Shown: positions 26,151 to 35,823, counted from the first letter of the stretch. The stretch is DNA of 64,000 nt from Leptothermofonsia sichuanensis E412 (GCF_019891175.1 NZ_CP072600.1:248001-312000); one strand, 5' to 3'. Numbers and translations are program-made. Notes: a model not told the origin generated them from the sequence alone.

Positions 26151-26759
26151 ATGCTGAGTCAACTCGAACGAACTGAAAATACTATCCAAATTAATCCCTT
26201 ACTGCTGCAAGGGGTGCTGGAAGGCATGACTGACGGCATCCTCATTTTGTCTGAGGAAGGTGATGTAGTTTATCACAACTACTATGCTCATAGTATTTGC
26301 CAGCAGCTAGATCCGGAGAAAACGATTAATCAGGGGATTCCTGAAGCAATCTGGCGGAACTGTCAGGCGTTGATTGACAGCCGCGACATTTACTCAGATC
26401 AACCTGTTGTGATTGAGTCTGATCTTAGCCTCAGTCCATCCAGGGTATATCGAATTCGGGTCCGGTGGCTGGTACTGGAGGATCCTCAACGCCCTTACCT
26501 GGTTGTTTTGCTGGAGGATCGCTGCCAATCATCCCACAACCGGGCACTGGCGGAAGCAATCCTGTACAACCTGACTCCCCGGCAAGCAGAGGTGTGGCTA
26601 CTGCGCCGTGCAGGGTTCAGCTATCAGCAGATAGCAGTTGAGCTGTTTATTACGGTCAATACTGTGAAGCGCCACATGAAAGAAATTCACGTTAAGCGAA
26701 AAATGGCGATTGACCCTGAGTATTCAGAACCACCCAGGGTAGAGGCAGGGTATTGCTGA
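26151..26759 (+). CDS. PAS-like sensor with LuxR-type HTH
   Basis: 202 residues from ATG 26151 (MLSQLERTENTIQ). A PAS-like sensor (about 20-125: LLQGVLEGMTDGILILSEEG, VYHNYYAHSICQQL, YRIRVRWLVLED) is followed by a GerE/LuxR helix-turn-helix (about 145-195: LTPRQAEVWLLRRAGFSYQQ, IAVELFITVNTVKRHMKEIH). Transcription regulator of unknown target; the signal is not predictable, and no cofactor-binding residue stands out. The last codons and the stop (TATTGCTGA) lie in a MITE-like repeat, which may have changed the C-terminus. Confidence 0.8.
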   Translation: MLSQLERTENTIQINPLLLQGVLEGMTDGILILSEEGDVVYHNYYAHSICQQLDPEKTINQGIPEAIWRNCQALIDSRDIYSDQPVVIESDLSLSPSRVYRIRVRWLVLEDPQRPYLVVLLEDRCQSSHNRALAEAILYNLTPRQAEVWLLRRAGFSYQQIAVELFITVNTVKRHMKEIHVKRKMAIDPEYSEPPRVEAGYC

Positions 26760-26803
26760 ACACACCCATTGAGACTTCAATTCATAGGATTGTTCAGCAG
26801 TAG
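26751..26803. repeat. partial MITE-like copy at the 3' end of the LuxR-type gene
   Basis: TATTGCTGAACACACCC ... GACTTCAATTCATAGG ... TGTTCAGCAG keeps both ends in short form. It provides the TGA of the upstream gene. Confidence 0.55.
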
Positions 26804-26815
26804 CTCATATCACAC

Positions 26816-28387
26816 TCATATCACAAAGGGGGCGATTTCTAGATCATGCCACTGACGCTGAAACCGCTCTGACACCAACGGGTGCACCACAAACTTGGGT
26901 GGACGACCATTTTTTACATCAATTCGTAAGGCGGAGTAGGGACGCCGCTTCTGTGAACCCTGTCCCGATCGCCCAATAAACAGAAGCGATTGAGCAACTG
27001 GACGAACATCAGTCTGACTGGATTGCCCAAACGCTTCCATCAAATAAGGACCCTCTTGCCGCTGCCGCCGCAGACTAAACCCACTGCCGCCACAGATGAG
27101 CCAGTTGATATGGGCATCTGCATGGCCAGTATCCAGCGTGCGGAGATGCTCCAGGCAGTGAGCATGACCATTGAGCACCAGATCAACCACAGGCTGCCCC
27201 CGGGTTCCTTCCCCTACTGCTGCCGCCACTGCATCCAGCACTCCCCGCAGGTGGCGACGGACGGTCAGAGTTTGTGCCTGGTACCACTTTGTTGCCTCAG
27301 TTACATAGGGTGGATGGTGGAAGAAAAGTACTCGCCCTCGCACCGACTCTGTATGCCAGGATTCAATCAGGCGCTGCTGAAGCCAGTCAAGCTGCTCGAT
27401 GTCAACCACATTTCCGCTTCTCCCATTCAACTGTTTATCAATGTCCCGTTTTGCCTCCGCCAGTTGCTCTAATTTTGCACTCAAATCATCAAGCTGTTCT
27501 GAGTCTTCTGCTTTATTCGGGTCAAGCCGGGCAGAGGTTTCATAAATCGCCTGAGTTTGTTGCTCCAGATCAGCCCGCTGGTTTTCTAACAACCGTCGAA
27601 AGTCAATGCCATCGGGTGTAGTGGGCAGTGGAGCGGGTTCGTTGAAGGTTGTGGAATCAAGAGCAAAAAAATCGATGCCACCTGCTCGAAAGGTGTAGTA
27701 GCGATTGGGCAGGCGGGTAAAGTAACCGGGCTGGTAGCGCAGACAGAGTCCATTCCTGGTTTGGGCGGTGTAATGTTGATCCAGGTGTTGCTCCAGTTCA
27801 GACAGGGGATGGAATGCTCGCAAGTAGTCTAGAAAAGCGCGGGCGTAAGCATTTCCCTGTCTTGAGCCGTGCCAGCCGATATCCAGATCAAGTTGAGATT
27901 TAAGTAGCCAGCGCAGAGGGAGAGCTACCTGTGCCAGCAGCCCGTATACACAGGGAAGGTCGTAGTAATCATGGTTTCCCGGAACAGGTAAAAATGGCAG
28001 GTTGAATACCATCTGGTCGTAGGCAATCTGCCGGGGTTGGTCACCTCCCACCAAAAATTCCCGATAGGGTTCAATGAAATTTTTGAGATAGTATTCGCTT
28101 GACCCGACCAGATAAACAACATCACCCGTGTGGAGAATGAAGCGACAGTCGGATCGATGGGGCAGCATTCGCTCGGCTACTTTGCGTTGGGGATGGTGGC
28201 CCCGATGGGGTCCAGAACCACTGTCGCCGATAACCAGGAAGGAGAAGTCAGGCTTGTCTTCCCCGTCATCCAGCACAAGGCACGTCTGGTCAATTTGTCG
28301 TTGCTGGATCAGCAGCTCCTGCCAGCGGACACGCTGGCGCATTTTCTGAATTTTAGTGGCGATCGGTGGATCGGTCACAAATTTCAT
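26816..28387 (-). CDS. calcineurin-like metallophosphoesterase
   Basis: 523 residues. All metal-site blocks are present in order: FLVIGDSGSG, FILHTGDVVYLVG, VPGNHDYYD, LFFHHPPY and LNGHAHCLEH. A charged helical insertion (about 285-335, RADLEQQTQAIYETSARLD to EAKRDIDKQL) separates the halves. No signal peptide is seen, so it is probably cytosolic despite likeness to purple acid phosphatases. Substrate unknown. Divergent from the MFS gene. Confidence 0.85.
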   Translation of the reverse strand: MKFVTDPPIATKIQKMRQRVRWQELLIQQRQIDQTCLVLDDGEDKPDFSFLVIGDSGSGPHRGHHPQRKVAERMLPHRSDCRFILHTGDVVYLVGSSEYYLKNFIEPYREFLVGGDQPRQIAYDQMVFNLPFLPVPGNHDYYDLPCVYGLLAQVALPLRWLLKSQLDLDIGWHGSRQGNAYARAFLDYLRAFHPLSELEQHLDQHYTAQTRNGLCLRYQPGYFTRLPNRYYTFRAGGIDFFALDSTTFNEPAPLPTTPDGIDFRRLLENQRADLEQQTQAIYETSARLDPNKAEDSEQLDDLSAKLEQLAEAKRDIDKQLNGRSGNVVDIEQLDWLQQRLIESWHTESVRGRVLFFHHPPYVTEATKWYQAQTLTVRRHLRGVLDAVAAAVGEGTRGQPVVDLVLNGHAHCLEHLRTLDTGHADAHINWLICGGSGFSLRRQRQEGPYLMEAFGQSSQTDVRPVAQSLLFIGRSGQGSQKRRPYSALRIDVKNGRPPKFVVHPLVSERFQRQWHDLEIAPFVI

Positions 28388-28533
28388 GGTCAGTCGCTCC
28401 CAGGTTCAACCTGTGAAATTGTAGATAAGACGTGCTGATTCTACCGCTGGCGCTGGTCATCCATCAGCGCCTGATGGTATGGAAGATGAGAAGTTGTTGT
28501 GATAGGGTGATCTTTCTTTCAGTCCTTAACTTC

Positions 28534-29727
28534 ATGAGCCGTAATTTTTGGATCACTGTTCTGATTGCGTTTGCAAATTCAATCAGTTTTACCATTCTGA
28601 TTCCAGTCATTTACCTGTATGGCAAGCAGCTTGGACTGACTGATTTTCAAACCAGCTTGCTGTTTTCTATCTATTCGGGTGCTCAATTTTTTGCCACGCC
28701 TGTGATTGGTAAACTGTCCGATCGCTTTGGACGCAAACCCCTACTGATCATTAGTTTGACCGGCACAGTGATTGCAAATTTTGTGGCTGGAACCGCCAGC
28801 AGCGCCAGTATTCTGTTCTTTGCCCGGTTTCTGGATGGGATTACGGGGGGAAATGTTTCCGTCTCCCAGGCGGTTGTTTCCGATGTGGTGCCCCCCCAGG
28901 AGCGGGCAAAGGCATTTGGGATTTACAGTGCGCTCACCTTTGGGCTGGGATTTATTTTGGGTCCGGCAACCAGTTTGCTGGCGCAGCAGGTTTCTCTGGG
29001 AGCAAGCTTTCTGGTATCAAGCGCGATCGCCCTGATTGCCCTACTGGTCACGCTCTTTTTTCTGCCAGAAACAGTCCAAACCAGAGCTGCCAGAGCACAA
29101 AATATTTTTGATCTGGGGTTAGGAAATCTGGTCAAAGGACTGCGGCTGCCAGGAATTGGGATTCTGTTGATTATCAATTTTTTGATTGGCACCACTTTTA
29201 CCATTTTCACCTTTGCTTTTCAACCTTACTTCATTCAAGTGCTGGGACAAAACAGCCAGTCTCTAACGTTGCTGTTTGTGACGTTTGGCAGCCTGACCAT
29301 GATCATGCAAACCAGAGGAATTGCCTGGCTAACCCAAAAATTTAGTCTGGTATCAATTCTGTTTCTGGGAATCTGCGTGCGTAGTTTGTCCTTTATGCTG
29401 ATGCCCCTGATCCCCAATATTATTTACTTTGTGGCGGTCAGCATCTTGTTTTCCTTGTTCAATTCACTGGTTCAACCGATGATTACAACGCTGATCTCGC
29501 TTAATGCTAAACCAGAAATTCAAGGAACAGCCCTCGGTCTAAATGCCTCCTACCTTAATGTGTCCAACGCCTTTGGTCCAGTGATTGCTGGTATGATCAT
29601 CAATCAATCCAACCCAATCACCTATGGGTATCCCCTGTATCTGGCTGGAGTCCTTACCTTCGCTGTGCTGCTGTTTGCGATTGCAACCCGCCATCGATAC
29701 ATACCCGGTCAGGTTTCTGACTCATAA
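28534..29727 (+). CDS. MFS transporter (drug efflux type)
   Basis: 397 residues from ATG 28534 (MSRNFWITVLIAFANSISF); about 12 membrane segments. The loop 2-3 signature is GKLSDRFGRKPLLI, and the DHA1 motif C region FGLGFILGPATSLL is clear, so it belongs to the DHA1 (TetA-like) proton antiporters. FLDGITGGNVSVSQAVVSDV is also TetA-like. The real substrate is unknown. Its 3' end overlaps the convergent CDF gene by 19 bases. Confidence 0.87.
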   Translation: MSRNFWITVLIAFANSISFTILIPVIYLYGKQLGLTDFQTSLLFSIYSGAQFFATPVIGKLSDRFGRKPLLIISLTGTVIANFVAGTASSASILFFARFLDGITGGNVSVSQAVVSDVVPPQERAKAFGIYSALTFGLGFILGPATSLLAQQVSLGASFLVSSAIALIALLVTLFFLPETVQTRAARAQNIFDLGLGNLVKGLRLPGIGILLIINFLIGTTFTIFTFAFQPYFIQVLGQNSQSLTLLFVTFGSLTMIMQTRGIAWLTQKFSLVSILFLGICVRSLSFMLMPLIPNIIYFVAVSILFSLFNSLVQPMITTLISLNAKPEIQGTALGLNASYLNVSNAFGPVIAGMIINQSNPITYGYPLYLAGVLTFAVLLFAIATRHRYIPGQVSDS

Positions 29728-30650
29728 CTGATGTGATTTTCCTGATAGGAGGGGGGTTCAACGTGGATCAAAATGCGGGCAGGACCAAACCGTTCTTCCA
29801 ACCGGGCTTCAACCTCTTCTGTAATCCGGTGAGCGGTTTCGACATCGGTTGCATTCACAACTAAATGCATCTCAATGAAGATCTGCCGTCCCACCACTCC
29901 ACGAGAGGCGATCGCATGACAATTAATTACCCCCTCTACCTGCAAAGCAACCGCGTGAATGGCTTCCGGGGCGATCGCCATCTCGTCCACCAGCCAGGGC
30001 AGATTCTCCCGGATAACCGTCCAGCCACTCCAGAACACCATCAGGGCAACTGGAAACGCTAACACCACATCCAGCCACTGAAAATTCCAGATCCAGATCC
30101 CAATCAACCCACCCAAAACGGCGATCGTCACCCAGATGTCGCTCATCGTGTGCCTGGCATCAGCAATCAGAATGGGACTACCCACCCGATAACCAACATG
30201 ACGCTCGTAAAACGCCACAAAAATATTGACTCCCAGCACAATCAACAGTAACCACAGTTCGGAAGCCGAAATAGTCACAGGCTCACGATTGGGGGACAGG
30301 ATGCGTTCAATGGCCCCCTGCAAAATCTGAAAGCAGGCAATCCCCAAAAAAGCTGCAATTCCCAGTGCCCCTATAGCTTCAAACTTCTGGTGTCCATAGG
30401 GATGGTCGCGATCGGGGTGCGGTGATGAAAACCGGCTGGCAACCAGACCCAGCACGTTATTTGCCCCATCTGTCACACTATGCAACGCATCTGCCACCAA
30501 ACTGAGAGAACCTGTCAACCAGCCCACAAATGCCTTTAAACCCATGACAAACAGGTTCAGCAGTAATGTAATCAGCAACACCCTGCGCACTTCAGAACGG
30601 TTATCGATGACCACAGTTTTTCTATTTCCACACTCAAGATTTACCGCCAA
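29709..30650 (-). CDS. cation diffusion facilitator (CDF) metal exporter
   Basis: 313 residues with six membrane segments. Metal site in TM2 VADALHSVTDG (Asp, His, Asp) and TM5 ADARHTMSDIW (Asp, His, Asp). Between them is SSPHPDRDHPYGHQKFEAIG, the usual CDF loop. The C-terminal cytosolic domain (VINCHAIASRGVVGRQIFIE, HRITEEVEARLEERF) is of normal length. Exports Zn(II), Fe(II) or Mn(II) by proton antiport; exact metal not decided by sequence here. No adjacent metal regulator. Confidence 0.88.
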   Translation of the reverse strand: MAVNLECGNRKTVVIDNRSEVRRVLLITLLLNLFVMGLKAFVGWLTGSLSLVADALHSVTDGANNVLGLVASRFSSPHPDRDHPYGHQKFEAIGALGIAAFLGIACFQILQGAIERILSPNREPVTISASELWLLLIVLGVNIFVAFYERHVGYRVGSPILIADARHTMSDIWVTIAVLGGLIGIWIWNFQWLDVVLAFPVALMVFWSGWTVIRENLPWLVDEMAIAPEAIHAVALQVEGVINCHAIASRGVVGRQIFIEMHLVVNATDVETAHRITEEVEARLEERFGPARILIHVEPPSYQENHISYESET

Positions 30651-30839
30651 TTAGTTTACCGTTTTGGTCCCGCTCACCAGTAACATGGGAAAGAAAGGAG
30701 GAGTCAGGAGCAACGAAGGCGGAAAGCAGAAGAATAAGCACCTCTTTAACTTTCAGTTTTCAATCTTCAGCCTTCAACCTTCAGTCTTCAACTTTTAGTC
30801 TTTTTCCCTCCTCATTCAACGTTCAATCCCTACCCTGCC

Positions 30840-31190
30840 ATGTCCTCCTCCCAATTAACCTTGAATCTGGTTGAAGGTTCTGTCCGATTTAGCTTCCCTC
30901 CCTCCGCAGCGCGAGAACTTCAGACGGCTCTGGCAGGTTTAATGAGTAGTCTCAAAGCCACCGCCGCCCAGGCAACTCCGGGCGGTCGAGCAACTCCTCA
31001 GAAACCGATGGAATATCAGTATACGGGGGACGTATTTCTGGAAATTTTCTGCAATCCCAATATCTGGGCTTCTCCGTTTGCCGCTAAAGTACTGATTACC
31101 TTAAGAGATGACCGGATTCGATTAACGACTGAAGCTGAACTCAGTCGCTTAGTAGAAGACATTAATCAATACCTGGAGCAGAACGATTAA
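30840..31190 (+). CDS. conserved cyanobacterial hypothetical protein
   Basis: 116 residues. Beta-strand start (LTLNLVEGSVRFSFPPSAA), a short Pro/Gly linker at about 40-55, then YTGDVFLEIFCNPNIW and FAAKVLITLRDDRIRLTTEAE with a final helix. No transmembrane or signal sequence. Paired with the next small gene (56 bases apart), so probably one transcript. Function unknown. Confidence 0.7.
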   Translation: MSSSQLTLNLVEGSVRFSFPPSAARELQTALAGLMSSLKATAAQATPGGRATPQKPMEYQYTGDVFLEIFCNPNIWASPFAAKVLITLRDDRIRLTTEAELSRLVEDINQYLEQND

Positions 31191-31245
31191 CGCCCTGATT
31201 CATACAGTAAGATCAAGGCACCCTCAACAGAAAGTGTGAATTTCC

Positions 31246-31638
31246 ATGAACGCGGACAATTTTGTTGAACTACTCCAAAAAGGTTTTCATGTTACCCTTG
31301 GCGCCACCACCTCTCTGGTTGAATCGGTGCAAGATCCCCAAAAACGGGAAGAAAACCTTGCAAAGCTTCAACTGGAGTGGAGCCAACTTTCAGAAGAATG
31401 GGCTGAAAAAGGTGCTGTGACAGAGCAGGAGGCCCGTCGTTTTGTTGATACACTCCTGAGTCGCCAGAGCAACACTGCCACTTCAGCACCATCCTCGGAG
31501 CGTTCTGATTCTCAGGCAACTGCCTCCCCCCCCACCGCTCCACCGGATATCCAGACAGAATTGCAAGAACTGACTGCAAAAATAGCGGCGATGCGAGCTG
31601 AACTGGAGCAATTAAGAAACTCAAATTCAGCTTCTTGA
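31246..31638 (+). CDS. coiled-coil protein (phasin-like pattern)
   Basis: 130 residues. The N-terminal helix (NFVELLQKGFHVTLGATTSL, EENLAKLQLEWSQLSEEWAEK) is followed by EQEARRFVDTLLSRQ, a Ser/Pro/Thr-rich linker and a C-terminal coiled coil (IQTELQELTAKIAAMRAELE). The arrangement resembles phasin-like or polyhydroxyalkanoate granule proteins, but no pha genes are near. A structural or scaffolding role is inference. Confidence 0.65.
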   Translation: MNADNFVELLQKGFHVTLGATTSLVESVQDPQKREENLAKLQLEWSQLSEEWAEKGAVTEQEARRFVDTLLSRQSNTATSAPSSERSDSQATASPPTAPPDIQTELQELTAKIAAMRAELEQLRNSNSAS

Positions 31639-31695
31639 TTGGACTGACCCAGGAATTGTGGTTATAAGGAATTGTGGCTATAAAGACTGGAAGAA

Positions 31696-31923
31696 TTAGT
31701 CGTTTTCCCACTCTTCACGACCCATCAAGTCACCAATTCGATCTCTTAACAAAAAGTTACAGCGCTCAAGCTCGCACTCAATGCAAGCCCATTCGCGCGG
31801 AGGGATGAACTGGCAGAGGATATAGATGGGTTGCTGACGGCTGACGACTCCTTTATTGACGAGTTCACGCGCCTCGTCCTGAATCATGTCTAATGAGTAC
31901 TGTGCAGACTGAAGCATAATCAC
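31696..31923 (-). CDS. DUF4327 family protein
   Basis: 75 residues. ARELVNKGVVSRQQPIYILC, FIPPREWACIECELERCNFL and LRDRIGDLMGREEW match the small cyanobacterial DUF4327 family as I remember it. Three cysteines (one plus a C-x2-C) could bind a metal, but this is not established. Convergent with the coiled-coil gene. Upstream (31924-32325) I see no gene. Confidence 0.75.
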   Translation of the reverse strand: MIMLQSAQYSLDMIQDEARELVNKGVVSRQQPIYILCQFIPPREWACIECELERCNFLLRDRIGDLMGREEWEND

Positions 31924-32325
31924 CCTTCTGAGGTAGCTAATGGATTATTGCAAACGGGAGGTACAACGTAGTTGGCTCAGGGTCAAATAATGGGCACTCA
32001 ATTGTTTTGCCCAAAATAAATTTGTAGTCACGTATACTGAACAGTTTTCATTTTCGCGTTATTCCCACTTTGATTCTATTAAGAAGCTTTGAAAAAGTCA
32101 TCAAAGCCTGACGTAATATTTTCTCTTTTTGCCGAGACATCTATCGGGGTACTCATCACAGTCGGGCCAGGTTGGGACGCTCAAATTCTTATCCCGTTGT
32201 CCTTTTCCCCACTCTCCCATCCCCCTGCCGCTGCTGTATCTGGAGGGAGATCTGGCTGGATAGTCGTCAAAATTCTCCCCTGGCGGATAGCCCTCTTAAA
32301 ATAGCCCTCTTAAAAAAGAGGAGAT

Positions 32326-33489
32326 TCAGTCTCGGCTGAAAGAGAAGGTCCTTTGCCGTTGCTGGACCAGATCGGTGGCCAGTTGGATGGCGGCATTCAT
32401 ACTGCTGGCACTGGCAATCCCTTTCCCAGCAATATCAAAAGCTGTGCCGTGGTCAGGGGAAGTGCGCACAAAAGGTAAGCCAATCGAACTATTCACAGCT
32501 CGATCAAATGCCATCAGTTTTACCGGGATCAACCCCTGGTCATGATACAGGGCTAAATAGGCGTCTGCCAGATTTGAGAGATTAAAGTTTAGATTTGGGT
32601 TCTTGGCCGGAGAATGAAGGGCTGTCCCAGCGGGTCGCTCATGGAACCTCGCATCCGCCGTGCTCCCCACCCCAAACCAGCCCTGACCGGGCTTGACCCA
32701 GAGGGTGTCGGGGGGGACGGGTCCCTCAAGCTGGACATGGCTTAAACGACATCGGCTGGACTCCAGCCAGGGAATGAGCCAGGTCTGTTCTTCCCAGCCC
32801 AGTTGTCCCTGTTCGCCACTGTGGGGGTTGAGTCCAGAAATCGCAATTTTCGGTTGCTCAATTCCAAAGTCTTGCTGTAAACATTCCACCAGTAAATCCA
32901 GCTTGCAGGTCATTAATTCTGGTGTCAGCGTATCTGGCACCTGACGCAGAGGAATGTGGGTTGTCGCCAGCAGGGTGCGCAGGGTCCAGCCAGTGTAAGG
33001 CGATCGCGCCACAAATAACATGCCAAACCGCTTGACCCCAGCCATTTCTGCCAGTCGTTCCGTTTGCCCGGGGTAATGATGTCCGGCGGCTTTCCAGGCA
33101 GATTTGGCAATTGGGCCAGTAACAATACCGTCAAATTTGCCCCGCAGTGTGTGGGCGATCGCGACTTCCAGGTAATGGAAACTGGCTGCTCCGCTGGCGG
33201 CACTCTCTTTACCTGGCGCGATCGTTCTCTCCAGAGTCGGATCGGAGATATCCAGAATGGTCAACTGAGCCGGATCAGCCAGGGGCAGGTCGGGGTTGAG
33301 TGCTCTTAATTGGCGATAGGTTTGCTCTAGCCAGGGGCGACTCCCTACCACTGTTACCAGGCTCCTCTGTAATCCTTGAGTATCTGCCAGAGCTTTCAAA
33401 ATTACTTCAGGTCCAATTCCTGCCGGATCGCCCACTGTGATCGCCAGATGGGGACGAAAGTCTGCAACTCCAGCCGTGGTGTCAACCAT
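32326..33489 (-). CDS. pdxA: 4-hydroxythreonine-4-phosphate dehydrogenase
   Basis: 387 residues from ATG 33489 (MVDTTAGV); a TTG 12 bases upstream is the alternative. NAD-dependent step of DXP-dependent vitamin B6 synthesis. Seen: [24 protein letters not shown], metal His in GHHYPGQTE, in [11 protein letters not shown] and in [11 protein letters not shown], and [16 protein letters not shown]. Longer than the usual ~330-350 because of an approximately 40-residue insert ([18 protein letters not shown] and following) between the VPPDTLWV and DAYLALYH blocks. Divergent from petM. Confidence 0.94.
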   Translation of the reverse strand: MVDTTAGVADFRPHLAITVGDPAGIGPEVILKALADTQGLQRSLVTVVGSRPWLEQTYRQLRALNPDLPLADPAQLTILDISDPTLERTIAPGKESAASGAASFHYLEVAIAHTLRGKFDGIVTGPIAKSAWKAAGHHYPGQTERLAEMAGVKRFGMLFVARSPYTGWTLRTLLATTHIPLRQVPDTLTPELMTCKLDLLVECLQQDFGIEQPKIAISGLNPHSGEQGQLGWEEQTWLIPWLESSRCRLSHVQLEGPVPPDTLWVKPGQGWFGVGSTADARFHERPAGTALHSPAKNPNLNFNLSNLADAYLALYHDQGLIPVKLMAFDRAVNSSIGLPFVRTSPDHGTAFDIAGKGIASASSMNAAIQLATDLVQQRQRTFSFSRD

Positions 33490-33625
33490 GAGGTATTTCA
33501 AGAAGTGTGATCAATCTGGTTTAAAATGCTTTACGCAGTCCATTTACAGTTGATTGTCTAAATCAAACCTCTAAGATCCATCCAAATTTCTAAGAATACG
33601 CGATCGCAAGGGAGAACTTAACACG

Positions 33626-33730
33626 ATGTCTGGTGAAATCTTCAACGCGGCTATCCTGTCCTTCATTCTCGTCCTGATTGGTCTAAGCCTCGGCTTTCTG
33701 ATGCTCAAAATTCAGGGTGGGGAGGAGTGA
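33626..33730 (+). CDS. petM: cytochrome b6f complex subunit 7 (PetM)
   Basis: 34 residues: MSGEIFNAAILSFILVLIGL then SLGFLMLKIQGGEE. One membrane helix and the KIQGxEE end are diagnostic of PetM, a small integral subunit of the thylakoid cytochrome b6f complex. A GGAGAA ribosome site lies about 10 bases upstream. Too short for usual gene-size cut-offs. A bidirectional hairpin follows. Confidence 0.93.
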   Translation: MSGEIFNAAILSFILVLIGLSLGFLMLKIQGGEE

Positions 33731-33734
33731 TTTG

Positions 33735-33779
33735 GAAAGCTGAAGGTTACTCAGCGTTGCCGTGCAGCCTTCAGCTTTC
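33735..33779. terminator. bidirectional hairpin between petM and the ArsR-type gene
   Basis: GAAAGCTGAAGG (33735-33746) and CCTTCAGCTTTC (33768-33779) are 12-base complements. The right arm overlaps the stop codon of the convergent repressor gene. Confidence 0.7.
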
Positions 33780-34208
33780 ATCCTTCCCATCATCCGTCTC
33801 ATCCAGATGTTCTGCCACTTCCCGGTAGAGATTCAACACATGACTGTCTTTCAGGTAATAGAACACATTTCGCCCCTGCTTGCGATAGCCAACCAGCCGC
33901 ATTGCCCGCAAAGCACGGAGTTGATGAGAAACCGCTGACTCACTCATTCTGACGGCGGCTGCCAGGTCACAGACACACAACTCCTGAATTGCCAGCGCAG
34001 AAACGATCCGCAGCCGGTTAGGATCTCCCAGCAGACTGAAGAATTCTGCCATGCGCTGAGACTTATCAACACTCAGGATGTCCCGATGCAATTGACGGAC
34101 ATGAGCCAGATCAATCGGGTGTTGAACCGTACAGTTCAGTTCATCCTTTGTTTTTGCGGATGAGCTGTTAGAGGTCGTGTAATCAGAAGCCGATTTAGAG
34201 CGAACCAT
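33771..34208 (-). CDS. SmtB/ZiaR-like ArsR-family metal repressor
   Basis: 145 residues from ATG 34208 (MVRSKSASDYTT); a GTG start 42 bases upstream is possible. Winged HTH with MSESAVSHQLRALRAMRLVG. Metal sites: alpha3N-type Cys in ELCVCDLA with an N-terminal Cys/His (ELNCTVQH), and an alpha5 set Asp-x-His...His-x2-Glu in DSHVLNLYREVAEHLDE, exactly spaced as in SmtB/ZiaR zinc sensors. The CVC pair points to ZiaR (zinc) or CadC-like sensing. ZiaR normally sits beside its ATPase gene; none is adjacent here. Confidence 0.87.
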   Translation of the reverse strand: MVRSKSASDYTTSNSSSAKTKDELNCTVQHPIDLAHVRQLHRDILSVDKSQRMAEFFSLLGDPNRLRIVSALAIQELCVCDLAAAVRMSESAVSHQLRALRAMRLVGYRKQGRNVFYYLKDSHVLNLYREVAEHLDETDDGKDES

Positions 34209-34266
34209 AGAAGTTAGAAAAGAACAGTTGGACAGTATCAGGGATGGCACTGATATAACGGGTTAA

Positions 34267-34330
34267 AGATCTGCAATTTCTTCGAGAAGTTGGAGATCTG
34301 AGCGATCGCGGTTGGCTTGATTCAGCGCCA
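34267..34330 (+). repeat. dispersed repeat shared with 18640-18700
   Basis: AGATCTGCAATTTCTTCGAG then AAGTTGGAGATCTGAGCGAT; the outer AGATCT pair makes a hairpin. The rest of the 34331-34718 gap holds no gene I can see; it contains the ycf39 promoter region. Confidence 0.65.
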
Positions 34331-34718
34331 TGCGGCAATATAGAGCTTTTGGATCAGGGATTTCAGACCTGGAGACTATAAATAATAATGGGATATACGA
34401 CGCTTTCAAGTTGCACACGGCATAATCAAGTTCCAGAAAGGGATAGGACGTTGGACCAATTGGAACAACGGTTCAATTTATACGACTGTTTAATATCACT
34501 GGCAGGATAGTGACTGTGAAACCTGGTTATTCCCAGCCTAACCTAACATCAACAGGGATTTAACAAAAATCTCTGAGGTATATTTCAGAGACTGCTTATG
34601 ACGGCTTTCTGAAATACTTCTACATAATTTATCCAATTTCTCTGAGAAATCTCCCCAGAGTAGGCAGTAATTTCTGATAGAATTTTACGAAAAGTTAAGA
34701 AATTGTCACCATTCTCTA

Positions 34719-35687
34719 ATGAACCTATTAATCGTCGGTGCAACTGGCACCTTAGGAAGGCAGATCACCCGTCGCGCTCTGGATGAGGGATACCAGGTTC
34801 GCTGCCTGGTTCGCAGCTTTAAGAAAGCCGCCTTTCTCAAAGAGTGGGGGGCGGAACTGGTCTCCGGTGATATCTGTGACCCTGAGACGCTGAAGCCTGC
34901 GCTGGTAGGCGTCACCGCTGTGATTGATGCGGCCACTACTCGCGCCACAGATTCTCTCAGCGTCAAACAGGTGGACTGGGAAGGGAAATTAAATTTAATC
35001 AATGCGGCAAAGGCAGCCAATGTAGAACGCTTTATTTTCTTTTCAATTCTGGATGCTGAAAAGTACCCCAATGTTCCGTTGATGGAAATTAAGCGTTGCA
35101 CAGAGACTTATCTGGCAGAGTCGGGGCTGGGCTATACCATTCTGCGGCCCTGTGGCTTCATGCAGGGCTTAATTGGTCAATATGCCATTCCTATTCTGGA
35201 AGGACAGGCTGTCTGGGTGATGGGAGATACGTCTCCGATCGCCTACATGGATACCCAGGACATTGCCAGGTTTGCCATTCAAGCCCTTAAAGTGCCCGAA
35301 ACCATCAATCGGTCCTTTCCGGTAGTGGGTCCCCGTGCCTGGGGAGCTTACGAAATCATTCGACTGTGTGAACGGCTGTCTGGTAAAGAGGCAAAGGTTT
35401 CGCGGATGCCGATTGGACTGCTGAGAGGCGTTCGCAATGTTACCCGCTTCTTTCAATGGACCTGGAACGTTTCTGATCGACTGGCGTTTACTGAAGTGGT
35501 GGGTACAGGCAAACCCCTCACCGCTCCGATGGATGAAGTGTACGCGACCTTTGGGCTGGACTCCCATGCAACGACGACACTGGAAGCTTACATGCAGGAC
35601 TATTTCAGCCGAATTTTGAAAAAATTAAAGGAATTGGATTACGAAAAATCCAAGAAAAAAGAAAAGCGCAAATATCCGAGATTTTAG
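34719..35687 (+). CDS. ycf39: Ycf39, photosystem II assembly / chlorophyll-delivery SDR protein
   Basis: 322 residues of the atypical short-chain dehydrogenase family. NAD(P) motif LIVGATGTLGRQITRRALDE at the N-terminus; VRCLVRSFKKAAFLKEWGAE, GDICDPETLKPAL and YTILRPCGFMQGLIGQYAIP are Ycf39/HCF244 hallmarks. The C-terminus is basic (KKKEKRKYPRF). In Synechocystis Ycf39 works with Hlip proteins and chlorophyll synthase in D1 insertion. Normal length. Confidence 0.92.
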   Translation: MNLLIVGATGTLGRQITRRALDEGYQVRCLVRSFKKAAFLKEWGAELVSGDICDPETLKPALVGVTAVIDAATTRATDSLSVKQVDWEGKLNLINAAKAANVERFIFFSILDAEKYPNVPLMEIKRCTETYLAESGLGYTILRPCGFMQGLIGQYAIPILEGQAVWVMGDTSPIAYMDTQDIARFAIQALKVPETINRSFPVVGPRAWGAYEIIRLCERLSGKEAKVSRMPIGLLRGVRNVTRFFQWTWNVSDRLAFTEVVGTGKPLTAPMDEVYATFGLDSHATTTLEAYMQDYFSRILKKLKELDYEKSKKKEKRKYPRF

Positions 35688-35823
35688 AGCAACTGTATTG
35701 GGCGCGTGGAAAAATGTGCTGATTTAGAAGCACAAAAGCCACGGCGATCGCCCAGCAGAACTGCATGAAATGGTATAGTCCCTATAACTTAATTCATCTG
35801 CCCTTCTGAACCCAATTGCCACC

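Noticed and set aside
32089-32304. 71-codon plus-strand frame upstream of the pdxA 3' end
   Set aside because: Pro/Ser-rich translation of low-complexity sequence; no ribosome site.
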